DNA of 64,000 bases from an uncultured SAR116 cluster alpha proteobacterium (GTDB taxonomy: Bacteria; Pseudomonadota; Alphaproteobacteria; Puniceispirillales; Marisalimonadaceae): assembly GCA_902528415.1 (NCBI GenBank), contig CABZSR010000003.1, forward strand, positions 44,587-108,586, given 5' to 3'. Under the pieces are notes generated by a model. It saw nothing but the letters and a program-made list of their open reading frames with translations, did no database searches and was not told the DNA's origin. How positions within the stretch are numbered: the stretch's first letter is position 1; every line of letters begins with the position of its first letter. This document shows, in pieces, positions 54,236 through 63,438 of the stretch. The position numbers and the translations under genes are program-made.

Positions 54236-54360
54236 GCCGAAAATACGAAAGCCAAATAGTCGTTGGATAAGTTATCCTATGTTGCCTGTTTAACAGGTGG
54301 GCGCCATATTCTGAAACCAGGGTTAAAGAAGAGACGGCTCCCTAAAGATACTTATGGCCC
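54236..54360 (-). ncRNA. ssrS: 6S RNA
   Basis: 6S RNA mimics an open promoter and sequesters RNA polymerase. The minus strand between zapA and fau carries GAATATGGCGCCCACC, matching the known 6S core. A long terminal stem pairs GCCATAAGTAT with GTATTTTCGGC (9 of 11), continued by GGGAGCC with GGCTTTC. An apical hairpin CCTGT-TTA-ACAGG and a second, GGATAACTTATCC, follow, giving the closing stem, central bubble and hairpin layout. Location is as in E. coli. The ends are estimated; at about 125 bases it is shorter than the 184 of E. coli. Confidence 0.85.
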
Positions 54361-54365
54361 CAAGG

Positions 54366-54371
54366 ATTAAA
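54366..54371 (-). promoter_or_regulatory. possible -10 element for 6S RNA
   Basis: TTTAAT on the minus strand matches TATAAT at five of six bases and would place initiation about 7 bases downstream, at the 5' end of the 6S stem (near 54359). The -35 region is not recognisable. Confidence 0.35.
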
Positions 54372-54406
54372 ATTCCTAACAAAAAATTCAGCTTTCTACA
54401 TTTATT

Positions 54407-54727
54407 TTATTTATTTTCAAGTAACTTTGCAACTTTAATCATTCTATCAGAGGCTTTAGCTAACCAATCAATGAAATCTTCAATTTCAGTTAAATTTAGA
54501 TCTATATTAGAACTAGTTTCTTTATTTATAATTTTGTCAGCTAATATTAGAGAGGTCATTGCTAATAATCTTGTTTCACCAACAACCCCAGAAACCTTGG
54601 ATAGATCTTCAATAACCTTATTTACCTCCTGAGAAGACTCAATAAGTCTGACCTCTTCTCCAGATATACATGATACGGGATATTTTATACCATTGATATC
54701 TACATTAACAGTTACTTTGTTTGACAT
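54407..54727 (-). CDS. zapA: Z-ring associated protein ZapA
   Basis: ZapA crosslinks FtsZ filaments. The 106-residue protein has an N-terminal beta part VTVNVDINGIKYPVSC with EEVRLIESSQEVNKVIEDL, and a C-terminal helix that would form the dimer coiled coil (RLLAMTSLILADKI, then DWLAKASDRMIKVAKLL). It lies 8 bases after the DUF4164-like gene and upstream of 6S RNA. Confidence 0.92.
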   Translation of the reverse strand: MSNKVTVNVDINGIKYPVSCISGEEVRLIESSQEVNKVIEDLSKVSGVVGETRLLAMTSLILADKIINKETSSNIDLNLTEIEDFIDWLAKASDRMIKVAKLLENK

Positions 54728-54735
54728 TTATCGCC

Positions 54736-54984
54736 TTATAAATCTTTAGCATCTAATGCATGTTGATTGTTATCTAATTCAATTTGAAGGTCATCCAAGC
54801 ACCTTTCTGCATCAGTAAATTTCTTATTTGCTTCTCTTAAGTCTTTTTTTATTTCTTCAAGTTTAAGTTTGTTTGAAACATTTTCAGCAATGTTTTTTTC
54901 TAAAACTTTTATACTTTCTTCAAAATTTTTTTGAATAGTTTTTAATTCTTCAAGTTTAATCGTCTTTATATCATTATTTGTCAT
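54736..54984 (-). CDS. small coiled-coil protein, DUF4164-like
   Basis: This 82-residue protein is almost entirely helical, with heptad-like spacing (ELKTIQKNFEESIKVLEKN, KLKLEEIKKDLREANKKF). Alphaproteobacteria often encode a small DUF4164 coiled-coil protein directly upstream of zapA; assignment is by position, size and helix pattern. It may be a ZapB-like partner of ZapA, but that is speculation. It begins a minus-strand unit divergent from fbaB, across a 161-base gap. Confidence 0.55.
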   Translation of the reverse strand: MTNNDIKTIKLEELKTIQKNFEESIKVLEKNIAENVSNKLKLEEIKKDLREANKKFTDAERCLDDLQIELDNNQHALDAKDL

Positions 54985-55065
54985 AAGTTAAATCACTTTA
55001 AAATTGTTATTTCAATATATTAGATAAATTATTTAACAGTTCAAATTTTTAATGGATTAATTTTA

Positions 55066-55094
55066 TTGAATTTAATAATGTTTAAATTTATAGG
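55066..55094 (+). promoter_or_regulatory. possible promoter for fbaB
   Basis: TTGAAT and TATAGG are 17 bases apart (both four of six to consensus) about 52 bases before the fbaB ATG, within a 161-base gap between divergent genes. The rest of the gap is featureless AT-rich DNA. Chance occurrence is quite possible. Confidence 0.25.
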
Positions 55095-55145
55095 TAGTTA
55101 AAATTAATAAAAAAAACTATCACTAACTTCTAAAGGGTTTCAAAA

Positions 55146-56072
55146 ATGAAAATGACTGGAATTATAAAAAAAATATTAAACAATTATGAAAGTGATAATC
55201 CAGGCGTTAAAGCAAATTTGGCAAATATTTTAATGTCTGGTAAATTAGCCGGTACTGGTAAATTAGTTATCCTTCCAGTTGATCAAGGTTTCGAACATGG
55301 CCCAGCTAGATCTTTTGCAAAAAACTCTGTAGGTTATGACCCTCATTATCATTTTAAGTTAGCAATAAATGCAGGTTTGTCTGCTTTTGCAGCTCCTTTA
55401 GGAATGTTAGAAGCCGGTGCTGACACTTTTGCGGGTCAAATTCCTATAATTATGAAAGTAAATAGTTCTAATTCCTTATCAAGAGAGAAAGGAGCTCCTA
55501 CCCAAGCTATAACAGGTTCAGTTAGCGAAGCAATTAGGCTTGGATGTTCCGCTGTGGGATTTACTATTTATCCAGGATCTGACGCGGCTTTGGAAATGAT
55601 AACAGAAATTCAAGAAATTGCACTCGAAGCCAAGGATGCAGGTCTTGCTGTGGTAGTATGGAGCTATCCACGAGGGGGAGATATAAGTAAAGAGGGAGAA
55701 ACAGCAATAGATATTGTTTCTTATGCTGCTCACATGGCCGCATTAGTAGGGGCTCATATAATTAAAGTAAAACCTCCCACATCTTTTATTGAACTAAGTG
55801 AAGCCAAAAAAGTTTATATGTCGGAGAATATCCCAATTGATACTTTAACTGACCGTATAAAACATGTTGTGCAATCATGCTTTCATGGTAGAAGGTTAGT
55901 CGTTTTTTCAGGTGGAAACTCGAGGGATAATGATAGTCTTTTGAAAGAGGTTAAGGAACTATATTTAGGTGGAGCAAGCGGATCAATAATTGGTAGAAAT
56001 TCTTTTCAACGGCCATATGATGAAGCTTTAGATTTATTAAACCAAATTACAAATATTTACAGAGGAAAGTAA
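55146..56072 (+). CDS. fbaB: class I fructose-bisphosphate aldolase
   Basis: FbaB-type (DhnA-like) aldolase splits fructose-1,6-bisphosphate through a Schiff base without metal. The 308-residue protein has LPVDQGFEHGPARSF near 43-57, and IIKVKPP near 205-211, where a Lys is the expected Schiff-base residue; GGNSRDND and GGASGSIIGRNSFQRP bind phosphate. It is normal for alphaproteobacteria and some enzymes of the family act mainly in gluconeogenesis. An AAAGGG ribosome site precedes the ATG; a second ATG two codons on is possible. Confidence 0.93.
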   Translation: MKMTGIIKKILNNYESDNPGVKANLANILMSGKLAGTGKLVILPVDQGFEHGPARSFAKNSVGYDPHYHFKLAINAGLSAFAAPLGMLEAGADTFAGQIPIIMKVNSSNSLSREKGAPTQAITGSVSEAIRLGCSAVGFTIYPGSDAALEMITEIQEIALEAKDAGLAVVVWSYPRGGDISKEGETAIDIVSYAAHMAALVGAHIIKVKPPTSFIELSEAKKVYMSENIPIDTLTDRIKHVVQSCFHGRRLVVFSGGNSRDNDSLLKEVKELYLGGASGSIIGRNSFQRPYDEALDLLNQITNIYRGK

Positions 56073-56639
56073 TTGAAAGTTAATGGAAACACAATAAAAC
56101 CAGGTAATGTAATAGAACATAAAAATGTATTGTGGGTAGCAACTAAAACAAGCCATGTAAAGCCCGGTAAAGGCGGAGCATTTGCACAAATTGAGCTAAG
56201 AAACTTGAAGGATGGATCAAAACTTAATGAACGCTTTAGGTCCTCTGAAAATGTAGAAAAGGTTATCTTAGACGAGACACCGCATGTATTTTTATACCAA
56301 GAAAATAATAATCTAATATTTATGAACAGTCAAACATTTGAGCAAATTACAGTAAATATTGATATGATAGGAGACCAAGCAGCTTTTTTACAAGATGGAA
56401 TGAATGTTATTATAAATTTATATAATGAAAATCCCGTGTCCATTATCATGCCTGATAATTGTGTTGAAGAAATAATTGAAGCTGATGCTGTTATAAAAGG
56501 GCAAACAGTTTCCTCATCTTTTAAACCAGCAATTTTAAAGAATGGGGTCAAAGTAATGGTGCCTGGTCATATTGAAGTTGGAACTAAAATAGTAGTTAGA
56601 CCTTCAGACGGTACTTACGTAGAAAAAGCTAAAACTTAG
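56073..56639 (+). CDS. efp: elongation factor P
   Basis: EF-P relieves ribosome stalling at polyproline. The 188-residue protein has the three beta-barrel layout. Lys33 in VKPGKGGAF is the equivalent of the lysine modified by EpmA in E. coli; no modification genes are nearby. RSSENVEKVILDE and the C-terminal LKNGVKVMVPGHIEVGTKI are typical. The start is TTG and abuts the fbaB stop, so translation is likely coupled. Confidence 0.97.
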   Translation: MKVNGNTIKPGNVIEHKNVLWVATKTSHVKPGKGGAFAQIELRNLKDGSKLNERFRSSENVEKVILDETPHVFLYQENNNLIFMNSQTFEQITVNIDMIGDQAAFLQDGMNVIINLYNENPVSIIMPDNCVEEIIEADAVIKGQTVSSSFKPAILKNGVKVMVPGHIEVGTKIVVRPSDGTYVEKAKT

Positions 56640-56677
56640 CAATAATACATATATCAAATATCTAATTTGGAGTGAGA

Positions 56678-57478
56678 ATGAGTAATAAGTCACCACTTTT
56701 AAATATTATTTTCCAATCTTTAAATAAAGTAACAAGGAATGTTCTTAGAGATTTTGGAGAAATTGAAAATTTGCAAGTTTCTCCAAAATCTATTGACAAC
56801 TTTGTATCAAGAACTGAAAACAAAATTTATTCTACACTACTGGAGGATTTAACTAAATCTAGGCCAATGTGGGGAATGAAATTAAATTCTATTGAAGAAA
56901 GTATTGAAGATAAATATTATTGGATAGTCGATACGTTAAACGGTCGATTTAACTTTTCTCATGCATTGCCGTATTTTTCTATTTCAATTTCAGTAGAATT
57001 CAATAATGAAATTCTATCTACTGTTATTCTAGATCCATTAAGAGACGAATTATTTTTTGCAGAAAAAGGTAAGGGATCCTATCTAAATGATAGGAGAATA
57101 CGAGTTTCTCGAAGAAATTCAATAGGCTCATGCGTGTTTTCAATATATGACGATAGTCAAACAACAAACAACAAAATTACTAATAATATCTTTGAACCTA
57201 TATATGACCTAGCATCTAAATACTCGTCAGTTACACGAGAATTTGGATCCTCGGCTCTAAACTTTGCATGGTTAGCTTCTGGAAAGATTGATTGTTTATT
57301 TACTAATAATTTAAACAAGAATCAAGTTGCGTGTGGAGAACTTTTAATAAAAGAATCTGGAGGATACTTAACCAACTTAAAATATATTAATGCTTACAAA
57401 ACTTCCGGCGATTTATTAATTGGTGCAAACCCAACCTTACATAAAGAGCTACTTAAAAAGATTAATAATAAATTTTAA
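56678..57478 (+). CDS. inositol monophosphatase-family protein, active site degenerate
   Basis: The fold matches SuhB/IMPase: WIVDTLNGRFNFSHALPYFSISI aligns with the DPLDGTTNF region, DPLRDELFFAEKGKG with the YDPMRNELF block, and CGELLIKESGGYLTN with AAGELLVREAGG. The metal ligands are mostly lost: the usual EE pair becomes KL near the WGMKLNS segment, the second Asp of DPLDG becomes Asn, and the WD before AAG becomes NQ. Catalysis is therefore doubtful. I use ATG 56678 (266 residues) with a GGAG site; a GTG at 56672 overlaps that site. It follows efp by 38 bases, as in other alphaproteobacteria. SuhB has a non-catalytic role in antitermination in E. coli. Confidence 0.8.
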   Translation: MSNKSPLLNIIFQSLNKVTRNVLRDFGEIENLQVSPKSIDNFVSRTENKIYSTLLEDLTKSRPMWGMKLNSIEESIEDKYYWIVDTLNGRFNFSHALPYFSISISVEFNNEILSTVILDPLRDELFFAEKGKGSYLNDRRIRVSRRNSIGSCVFSIYDDSQTTNNKITNNIFEPIYDLASKYSSVTREFGSSALNFAWLASGKIDCLFTNNLNKNQVACGELLIKESGGYLTNLKYINAYKTSGDLLIGANPTLHKELLKKINNKF

Positions 57479-57560
57479 ATTTTAGCAAATGCAATTAATA
57501 ATTTTGTGTCATACAAAAGTCATGTTTTAATGATTTTATCTAGAATAAATGGGGATAAAA

Positions 57561-58613
57561 ATGACAGATCCGAATAAATATGCTTTTAGAATGCTGCTTT
57601 TGTTAGTTGTTGTAATTATTTTAATTTCATTTTTATTTGTTCCTTTAAAGCATGCTTTTGAAGGCAACACTGCACTTAATAGTGTGATTATTAGTACTTT
57701 TATTTTAGGTACTATCTTTTCATTCCGGCAAACATTTCGTTTAAGCAAAGAGGCTAAATGGCTTAAATTTATTAAAAGAAAAGATAGTTTACTTCCTGCT
57801 AATGTTGCTCTTAAAATAAAGCCAATTCTTCTTGCGCCAGTAGCGGCTGTCCTTAGTGAAAATAGAAAAGATAACCCCTCATTATCTGCAAATTCATTGG
57901 GGACTATTCTTGACGGTGTTTCATCAAGATTAGATGAAAGTAGAGAAATTTTAAGATATATGATTGGACTTCTTGTCTTCCTAGGTCTGCTAGGAACATT
58001 TTGGGGACTGCTACAAACAATTTCATCTGTTTCTGGAGTTATAAATACAATTGATTTTAATATTGGTAATAATCCTAACGATGGTAACTCCTTATTTATG
58101 GATATTCAAAAAGGGTTGAGTGCTCCTCTTAATGGAATGTCTACAGCATTTTCTTCGTCCTTATTTGGTCTTGCTGGCTCACTTATTTTGGGATTTTTAG
58201 ATCTTCAAGTTGGTCAGGCAAGCAATCGTTTCTTTAATGAACTAGAGGATTGGTTGTCTCAAATGGCTATTTTTACCGCAAGTGAAGGAGGAAGCACGGG
58301 TTTAAGTGAGGCGGCTGTAGAAAATTTAGCAATTGTATCCAAGCGCGCTAACCAAAATGAGAATGAAAGAGTAAGGATAACTGAAAATATAAACGAATTA
58401 ACAATTGTTTTAAATCGACTTGTTGAAAAACTTGATGAAGATAGAAATGTAAAAGATCATTTAATTACTATTTCATCAATTCTTAAAAATTTAAGTGAAC
58501 AAAATACTAATAGTATTTCAGAATTTCAATCTAATTTAACTCTAGAGTTAAGAGCCATTTCAAAACAATTATCAGAAATGGAAAAATCATATAACAAGCT
58601 GAATAATAAATGA
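57561..58613 (+). CDS. MotA/TolQ/ExbB-family stator protein
   Basis: This 350-residue membrane protein resembles the proton-channel ring subunit of MotA, TolQ and ExbB. Membrane segments are at about 8-28, 36-55, 140-160 and 203-222. GLLVFLGLLGTFWGLLQTIS is the conserved channel helix, and GMSTAFSSSLFGLAGSLILGF the second. The 130 C-terminal residues are cytoplasmic and partly coiled (NINELTIVLNRLVEKLDEDR). I chose ATG 57561 with GGGGA just upstream; an in-frame ATG at 57549 exists. It is followed 32 bases later by its probable partner, but no flagellar genes are present, so MotA proper is unlikely. Confidence 0.82.
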   Translation: MTDPNKYAFRMLLLLVVVIILISFLFVPLKHAFEGNTALNSVIISTFILGTIFSFRQTFRLSKEAKWLKFIKRKDSLLPANVALKIKPILLAPVAAVLSENRKDNPSLSANSLGTILDGVSSRLDESREILRYMIGLLVFLGLLGTFWGLLQTISSVSGVINTIDFNIGNNPNDGNSLFMDIQKGLSAPLNGMSTAFSSSLFGLAGSLILGFLDLQVGQASNRFFNELEDWLSQMAIFTASEGGSTGLSEAAVENLAIVSKRANQNENERVRITENINELTIVLNRLVEKLDEDRNVKDHLITISSILKNLSEQNTNSISEFQSNLTLELRAISKQLSEMEKSYNKLNNK

Positions 58614-58645
58614 AAATATTTTTAGATCTGAAGAATTAATTTGTA

Positions 58646-59791
58646 ATGTTAAATAAAGTTAGAAGAAGACAAGTAGATTATACATGGCCAGGATTTGTAG
58701 ACGCATTGGCTAGTTTATTGATGGTAATTATTTTTGTCTTAATGATATTTGTTTTGTCACAATTTTTTCTTTCACAAAAAATGACTGGTCAAGATGAAGC
58801 CCTAGTTGAGTTAAGGAACAATTTAGTAGAGTTAGGTGAAATGCTTTCTCTAGAAAGGCAAACAACAACAGAATTAACAACACAACTATCTTTGTTAGAA
58901 ACTAAGATAGTAGAAGTTAAAAAAAATTTAAAAGATGAAAAAGAACTTGTAACTCAATTTAGAGAAGAACTAGCTGGTCAAAGCAACATTCTAAGCCTAA
59001 GTCAGAGTGAAATTGAAGACTTAAAAGAAAAACTAAAAATAAAGATACAAGATTCAGTTCTTTTAAAGAATAATCTTTCAGAGTTAGAGAAAAGAATAAA
59101 TAAAAAAGATACAGACATAAATGAAAAGAATGAAACTATTAATGCAAACAAAAAAGAAATAAATGAATTAATATCTGCGTCTCTTAAATTACGAAATAAA
59201 TTGTCTCAATTACAAACTCTTTTATCAGCCTACAAGGCAAAAGATAAAAAAGAAAAAGTTAAAACAATTAACATAGGAAAAGAAATGAATTCTGCTCTTG
59301 CTAAAAGAGTGGAAGAGCTTCAGAAATTCAAATCAGATTTTTTTGGTAGAGTAAGAGAACTTATCAAAGGACGTAAAGAGATAAGAATAGTAGGGGATAG
59401 ATTTGTTTTTCAATCAGAAGTTCTCTTTAAAGTTGGTTCAGAAGAATTAGGCATTAAAGGAAAAGAAGAAATGGCTAAGCTTGCAATAACTTTAATGGAT
59501 ATAGAAAAATCATTACCTACTGATATTGATTGGATACTCCAAATCGATGGACACACAGATAATTTACCAGTAAAGAAAGGTCAGAATTATATAGATAATT
59601 GGGAGCTATCGACAAAAAGAGCTTTATCAGTTCTAAGATTTTTAATAAAGCAAGGTATTAAACCTGACAGGTTGTCTGCCTCAGGCTATGGAAGTTTTCA
59701 GCCAATTGATAAACAAAATACAAATATTGCAAGAGCAAAAAATAGAAGGATTGAAATGAAAATAACACAGAGCATAAAAACTAATCAATAA
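58646..59791 (+). CDS. OmpA/MotB-like peptidoglycan-binding stator partner
   Basis: In 381 residues: a short basic N-terminus, one membrane segment (about 20-45) starting FVDALASLLMVIIFVLM, whose Asp19 lies where MotB and TolR carry the proton-binding Asp; a coiled coil of about 60-215; and an OmpA-like domain of about 250-381 with IDGHTDNLPV, NWELSTKRALSVLRFL and ARAKNRRIEMKI, which contact peptidoglycan. NCBI annotates such alphaproteobacterial proteins only as peptidoglycan-binding. The gene is 32 bases after the MotA-like gene and 7 bases before the next. Confidence 0.85.
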   Translation: MLNKVRRRQVDYTWPGFVDALASLLMVIIFVLMIFVLSQFFLSQKMTGQDEALVELRNNLVELGEMLSLERQTTTELTTQLSLLETKIVEVKKNLKDEKELVTQFREELAGQSNILSLSQSEIEDLKEKLKIKIQDSVLLKNNLSELEKRINKKDTDINEKNETINANKKEINELISASLKLRNKLSQLQTLLSAYKAKDKKEKVKTINIGKEMNSALAKRVEELQKFKSDFFGRVRELIKGRKEIRIVGDRFVFQSEVLFKVGSEELGIKGKEEMAKLAITLMDIEKSLPTDIDWILQIDGHTDNLPVKKGQNYIDNWELSTKRALSVLRFLIKQGIKPDRLSASGYGSFQPIDKQNTNIARAKNRRIEMKITQSIKTNQ

Positions 59792-59798
59792 GAAAAAA

Positions 59799-60095
59799 AT
59801 GTTAGAAAAACTAGTTAATAAATTTAAAGCAAATTCAATAAGGCATTTATTTATAATTTTTATTATATTCGCCATAAGTGGATCAGGTTCTTTATTTATA
59901 TCCTCTCCAATTTTAATTGCACTTGGTTTAGATAAATTAATTACATTTTATCCCTTATATATTTTTGTAAGAATAATTTTAATTATTCCCATTTATCAAT
60001 TTATATTAATTATAATAGCCTCACTTTTTGGGGAGTTTGATTATTTCTGGAAATTTGAGAAAAAGTTTCTTCAACGGCTTAGAATTATAAAATAA
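59799..60095 (+). CDS. small membrane protein, DUF6787-like
   Basis: Function unknown. The 98-residue protein has two or three hydrophobic segments at about 18-36, 45-58 and 61-84 and ends with FDYFWKFEKKFLQRL, an aromatic and basic tail that recalls DUF6787-type proteins (from memory, low certainty). It starts 7 bases after the OmpA-like gene, so it is probably the third gene of the stator operon and may act with it. rpmE follows after 69 bases. Confidence 0.55.
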   Translation: MLEKLVNKFKANSIRHLFIIFIIFAISGSGSLFISSPILIALGLDKLITFYPLYIFVRIILIIPIYQFILIIIASLFGEFDYFWKFEKKFLQRLRIIK

Positions 60096-60164
60096 TTCAA
60101 ATGACTTGTATTTATTAAAATTTAGTTGTAGATAATTACCTACTAACTAGCTCAAGAGTTTAAT

Positions 60165-60392
60165 ATGAAAAAAAATATTCATCCTGATTATCACGAAATT
60201 ACTATTATTATGACTGATGGAACTGAGTATAAAACTAAATCCACTATGGGAAAAGCTGGAGATACCCTAAAACTTGATATAGATCCAAAATCTCATCCTG
60301 CTTGGACAGGACAGCACAGAATATTAGATTCCGGTGGTCAAGTTGCTCGTTTTAATAAACGCTTTTCAGGCCTCGGAATTAAAACCGACTAA
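60165..60392 (+). CDS. rpmE: 50S ribosomal protein L31
   Basis: L31 bridges the two ribosomal subunits. The 75-residue protein opens with [19 protein letters not shown] and has [25 protein letters not shown], typical of alphaproteobacterial L31. No zinc-binding Cys is present, so it is the C-minus form. Its TAA overlaps the convergent glyS stop by 4 bases. Confidence 0.96.
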   Translation: MKKNIHPDYHEITIIMTDGTEYKTKSTMGKAGDTLKLDIDPKSHPAWTGQHRILDSGGQVARFNKRFSGLGIKTD

Positions 60393-62482
60393 TTCTCTAT
60401 ATAATGAAAATTACTAAATTTTAATAGTCTTTCTGTTAACTCCGTTAATAGTTTAATACGGTTAACTTTTATTTTATTATCTTCATGATTTACAATTATT
60501 TTTTCAAAAAATGAATGTATAACATAATGTAAATTGACAACTTCATTCAAAATAATTCCTTGATGTTCTTGATCTGTTAAATATTTTTTTAAATTAATAT
60601 CTAAATTCTTGAATTTATCATAAATTTCTTGTTCCTCAGAACTTTCAAATAGATGAATATTAAGTTTAACGTTCGATATATCTAAGAGTTTATTAGATTT
60701 AATTATATTGTTTAATCTTTTGAAATTGACTAAAAATGTTTTGAAATCATTAGTATCTTTAACGTCGTTAAGGCATTTAACTCTTTCATACAAAATCGGA
60801 AATAAATAATTTTTAGACTCTTTTAAACTGATGACTGACTCAATGATATCATCTCTGAAATTTTGTTTTTTTAAAATAAATTTTACTTTATCGATTATAA
60901 AATCAATCAAATCTAGTTTGATTGTTTTTGATGAGTTTTCATAAGACTTGAGTGTTTCATTAAAAAGATCGTTTATTGAAATATTTAATTTTAATTTCAT
61001 TAAAATTTGAACTATGGAATAACCTGCCCTTCTAAGAGCAAATGGATCTTTTGAGCCACTCGGCTTTTTATTTATTATGAAAAAACCTGTTAAATTATCA
61101 ATGTTATCAACCATAGAAAGCATGCAACCAAGTTTAGTTTTAGGTATATCATTTGAAATACCCTTTGGTTTGTATTGATCAAAGATGGCATTTGAAATCT
61201 CATTTGGTTTTCCATTTAATTTAGTGTAATATCCTCCCATAATTCCTTGTAACTCTGGGAACTCTCCTACCATTTCTGAGACCAGATCAAATTTTGATAA
61301 AATACAAGCCTCTCTAGCTAAAGAAACATCTACTTTAAACAAACTAGAAAAATATTTAGAAACTGCTGATAATCTAATTGTTTTATCATGTAAAGAACCT
61401 AATCCTTCGTAAAATAAAACTTTTTTTAATTTCTCATTGAAATTTTCAATTTTAGTAGAAGTATCTGTTTTCCAGAAGAAATCTGCGTCAGACAATCTAG
61501 CTTTTAATACCCTTTCATTACCCTCAATTATACTTTTATCTATTTCTTTTTTAGGGATCGTATTTGAAACAAATAAGAATTTAGGTACTAAATTGTTTTT
61601 ATCATCAATAATTGAAAAATATTTTTGATGAACTTTCATTGCAGTAGTTAAGACTTCTTTGGGCAAGTTCATAAATTGTTTATCGATAGTTCCAATTAAG
61701 ACATTAGGAAATTCTACTAATCCTAAAACTTCGTCTAACAAGTAGTCATCATCTAATAATTTTATATGTTTGTCTTTTAATAATAATTTTGTGTCTTTAA
61801 TTATTTTGTTTTTTCTTTTTTTTCTATCTAATATAATATAATTATTTTCTAACAATCTTTGGTATTCATCAATATTTTCCACTTCTATTTTTTTATTTTC
61901 ATTTCTATGTCCAAAAGTATAAGTAGAAAAATTTAAAAATTTATTTTTATCTATTGCAACCTTTCCTTCTATTGGTTGATTGTTGAATAACAACAAAATA
62001 TTTCTGAGTGGTCTAGCCCACCTCAATTCAGAATAAGCCCATCTTTGACTTTTAGGCCAAACGAAATTATTTATAATTTCGTTAATAATCTCTGGCAAAA
62101 CTTCAGAAGTATTTATTCCATTAATTTGGTTAAGATAAAAATAAAATTTTCCATTTTTTGTATCTTTAATAATAATATCATTTTCTTGAATATTATTTGA
62201 TTTTAAAAAACCATGAATAGCATTTTCGTTTGATCCAAATCTAGGGCCTCTTTTTTCAATTATTTGGTTTTTTTGTTTCAAATCTACATTTTTTATAATT
62301 ACTGATAAATGTCTTGGACTGCAAAAGGTTGAAATTGGTCCATAACCTATATCCCTATTCATAAGTGACTTTTCAAATAGATTTGTTAACTGTTTTTCAG
62401 AGCCAATTTGCATTCTAGCTGGTATTTCTTCAGAGAAAAGTTCTAAGAGCAGGTTACCTTTTTCACCTTTATTCTTAGACAT
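60389..62482 (-). CDS. glyS: glycyl-tRNA synthetase beta subunit
   Basis: GlyS is the tRNA-binding half of the alpha2beta2 glycyl-tRNA synthetase. The 697-residue protein begins with [15 protein letters not shown], includes [13 protein letters not shown] and an HD-like region ([13 protein letters not shown]), and [18 protein letters not shown] near 480, all diagnostic. The start overlaps the glyQ stop by 8 bases. Confidence 0.96.
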   Translation of the reverse strand: MSKNKGEKGNLLLELFSEEIPARMQIGSEKQLTNLFEKSLMNRDIGYGPISTFCSPRHLSVIIKNVDLKQKNQIIEKRGPRFGSNENAIHGFLKSNNIQENDIIIKDTKNGKFYFYLNQINGINTSEVLPEIINEIINNFVWPKSQRWAYSELRWARPLRNILLLFNNQPIEGKVAIDKNKFLNFSTYTFGHRNENKKIEVENIDEYQRLLENNYIILDRKKRKNKIIKDTKLLLKDKHIKLLDDDYLLDEVLGLVEFPNVLIGTIDKQFMNLPKEVLTTAMKVHQKYFSIIDDKNNLVPKFLFVSNTIPKKEIDKSIIEGNERVLKARLSDADFFWKTDTSTKIENFNEKLKKVLFYEGLGSLHDKTIRLSAVSKYFSSLFKVDVSLAREACILSKFDLVSEMVGEFPELQGIMGGYYTKLNGKPNEISNAIFDQYKPKGISNDIPKTKLGCMLSMVDNIDNLTGFFIINKKPSGSKDPFALRRAGYSIVQILMKLKLNISINDLFNETLKSYENSSKTIKLDLIDFIIDKVKFILKKQNFRDDIIESVISLKESKNYLFPILYERVKCLNDVKDTNDFKTFLVNFKRLNNIIKSNKLLDISNVKLNIHLFESSEEQEIYDKFKNLDINLKKYLTDQEHQGIILNEVVNLHYVIHSFFEKIIVNHEDNKIKVNRIKLLTELTERLLKFSNFHYIEN

Positions 62483-63362
62483 TTGATTTGTCCATCCATG
62501 CTAAACAACATGATCTTGACATATTTCTTACCCTCAAAATATAAGCTTGCCTTTCTGAAACAGAGATGACACCTCTTGCGTCCAATAAATTAAAAATATG
62601 ACTTGCTTTAATACACTGGTCATAAGCAGGAAGAGGTAAAGGATTAATTTTATCATCTAGTAAAAATGAACATTCTTTTTCAGCATCGTTGAAATGTTGT
62701 ATTAAAACAGATGAATTTGACTTTTCAAAATTATAAATTGAAAATTCCTTTTCTTGTTGTAAAAAAATATCTCCATAAGTTTTTCCACCTTTGTCTTTAT
62801 CTAATCCATCCCAGTCTAAATTATAGACATTTTCAACTTTTTGAATAAACATTGCTAACCTTTCTAAACCATATGTAATTTCGCTTGCAACGGGTTTTAC
62901 TTCTATTCCTCCAACTTGTTGAAAATATGTAAATTGAGTTATTTCCATACCATTGCACCAAATTTCCCAACCCAACCCTGAAGCACCTAATGTTGGGCTT
63001 TCCCAGTCATCTTCAACAAATCTGATATCATGATTTTTAGAATTTAAACCAACAGCATTTAAACTTTCCAAGTAAAGGTTTTGTACATCATCTGGAGATG
63101 GTTGAATAATAACTTGAAATTGATAATAATGTTGAAGTCTATTAGGATTTTCTCCATACCTTCCATCAGTTGGTCTACGACATGGTTGAAGATAAGCTGC
63201 TTTCCAAATAGGATCTGGACCCAGAACTCTCAAAACTGTAGCAGGATGAAATGTACCTGCACCAACTTCAGTGTCATAAGGTTGCAGTAAAACACAACCT
63301 TGGTCCATCCAGTAATTCTGCAGCTTTATAATAATATTTTGAAATGATTTATTTTTATCCAT
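62475..63362 (-). CDS. glyQ: glycyl-tRNA synthetase alpha subunit
   Basis: GlyQ is the class II aminoacylation subunit that activates glycine. In 295 residues: [35 protein letters not shown] ([35 protein letters not shown]), [19 protein letters not shown], and [13 protein letters not shown], the motif 3 region. Together with glyS it forms a two-gene unit that typifies alpha/beta GlyRS. Confidence 0.97.
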   Translation of the reverse strand: MDKNKSFQNIIIKLQNYWMDQGCVLLQPYDTEVGAGTFHPATVLRVLGPDPIWKAAYLQPCRRPTDGRYGENPNRLQHYYQFQVIIQPSPDDVQNLYLESLNAVGLNSKNHDIRFVEDDWESPTLGASGLGWEIWCNGMEITQFTYFQQVGGIEVKPVASEITYGLERLAMFIQKVENVYNLDWDGLDKDKGGKTYGDIFLQQEKEFSIYNFEKSNSSVLIQHFNDAEKECSFLLDDKINPLPLPAYDQCIKASHIFNLLDARGVISVSERQAYILRVRNMSRSCCLAWMDKSNV

Positions 63363-63438
63363 TGAAAAGCTTTTGACCTAATTATAATAATTTTATTCTA
63401 TATTTGAATACTCATAAATAACTCAGATGATATCAAAA

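Noticed and set aside
57561..59791. Zorya-like (ZorAB) defence system
   Set aside because: Architecture is similar, but ZorC/D/E-type helicase or nuclease genes are absent, and the neighbours (efp, rpmE) are core housekeeping genes with the same composition.
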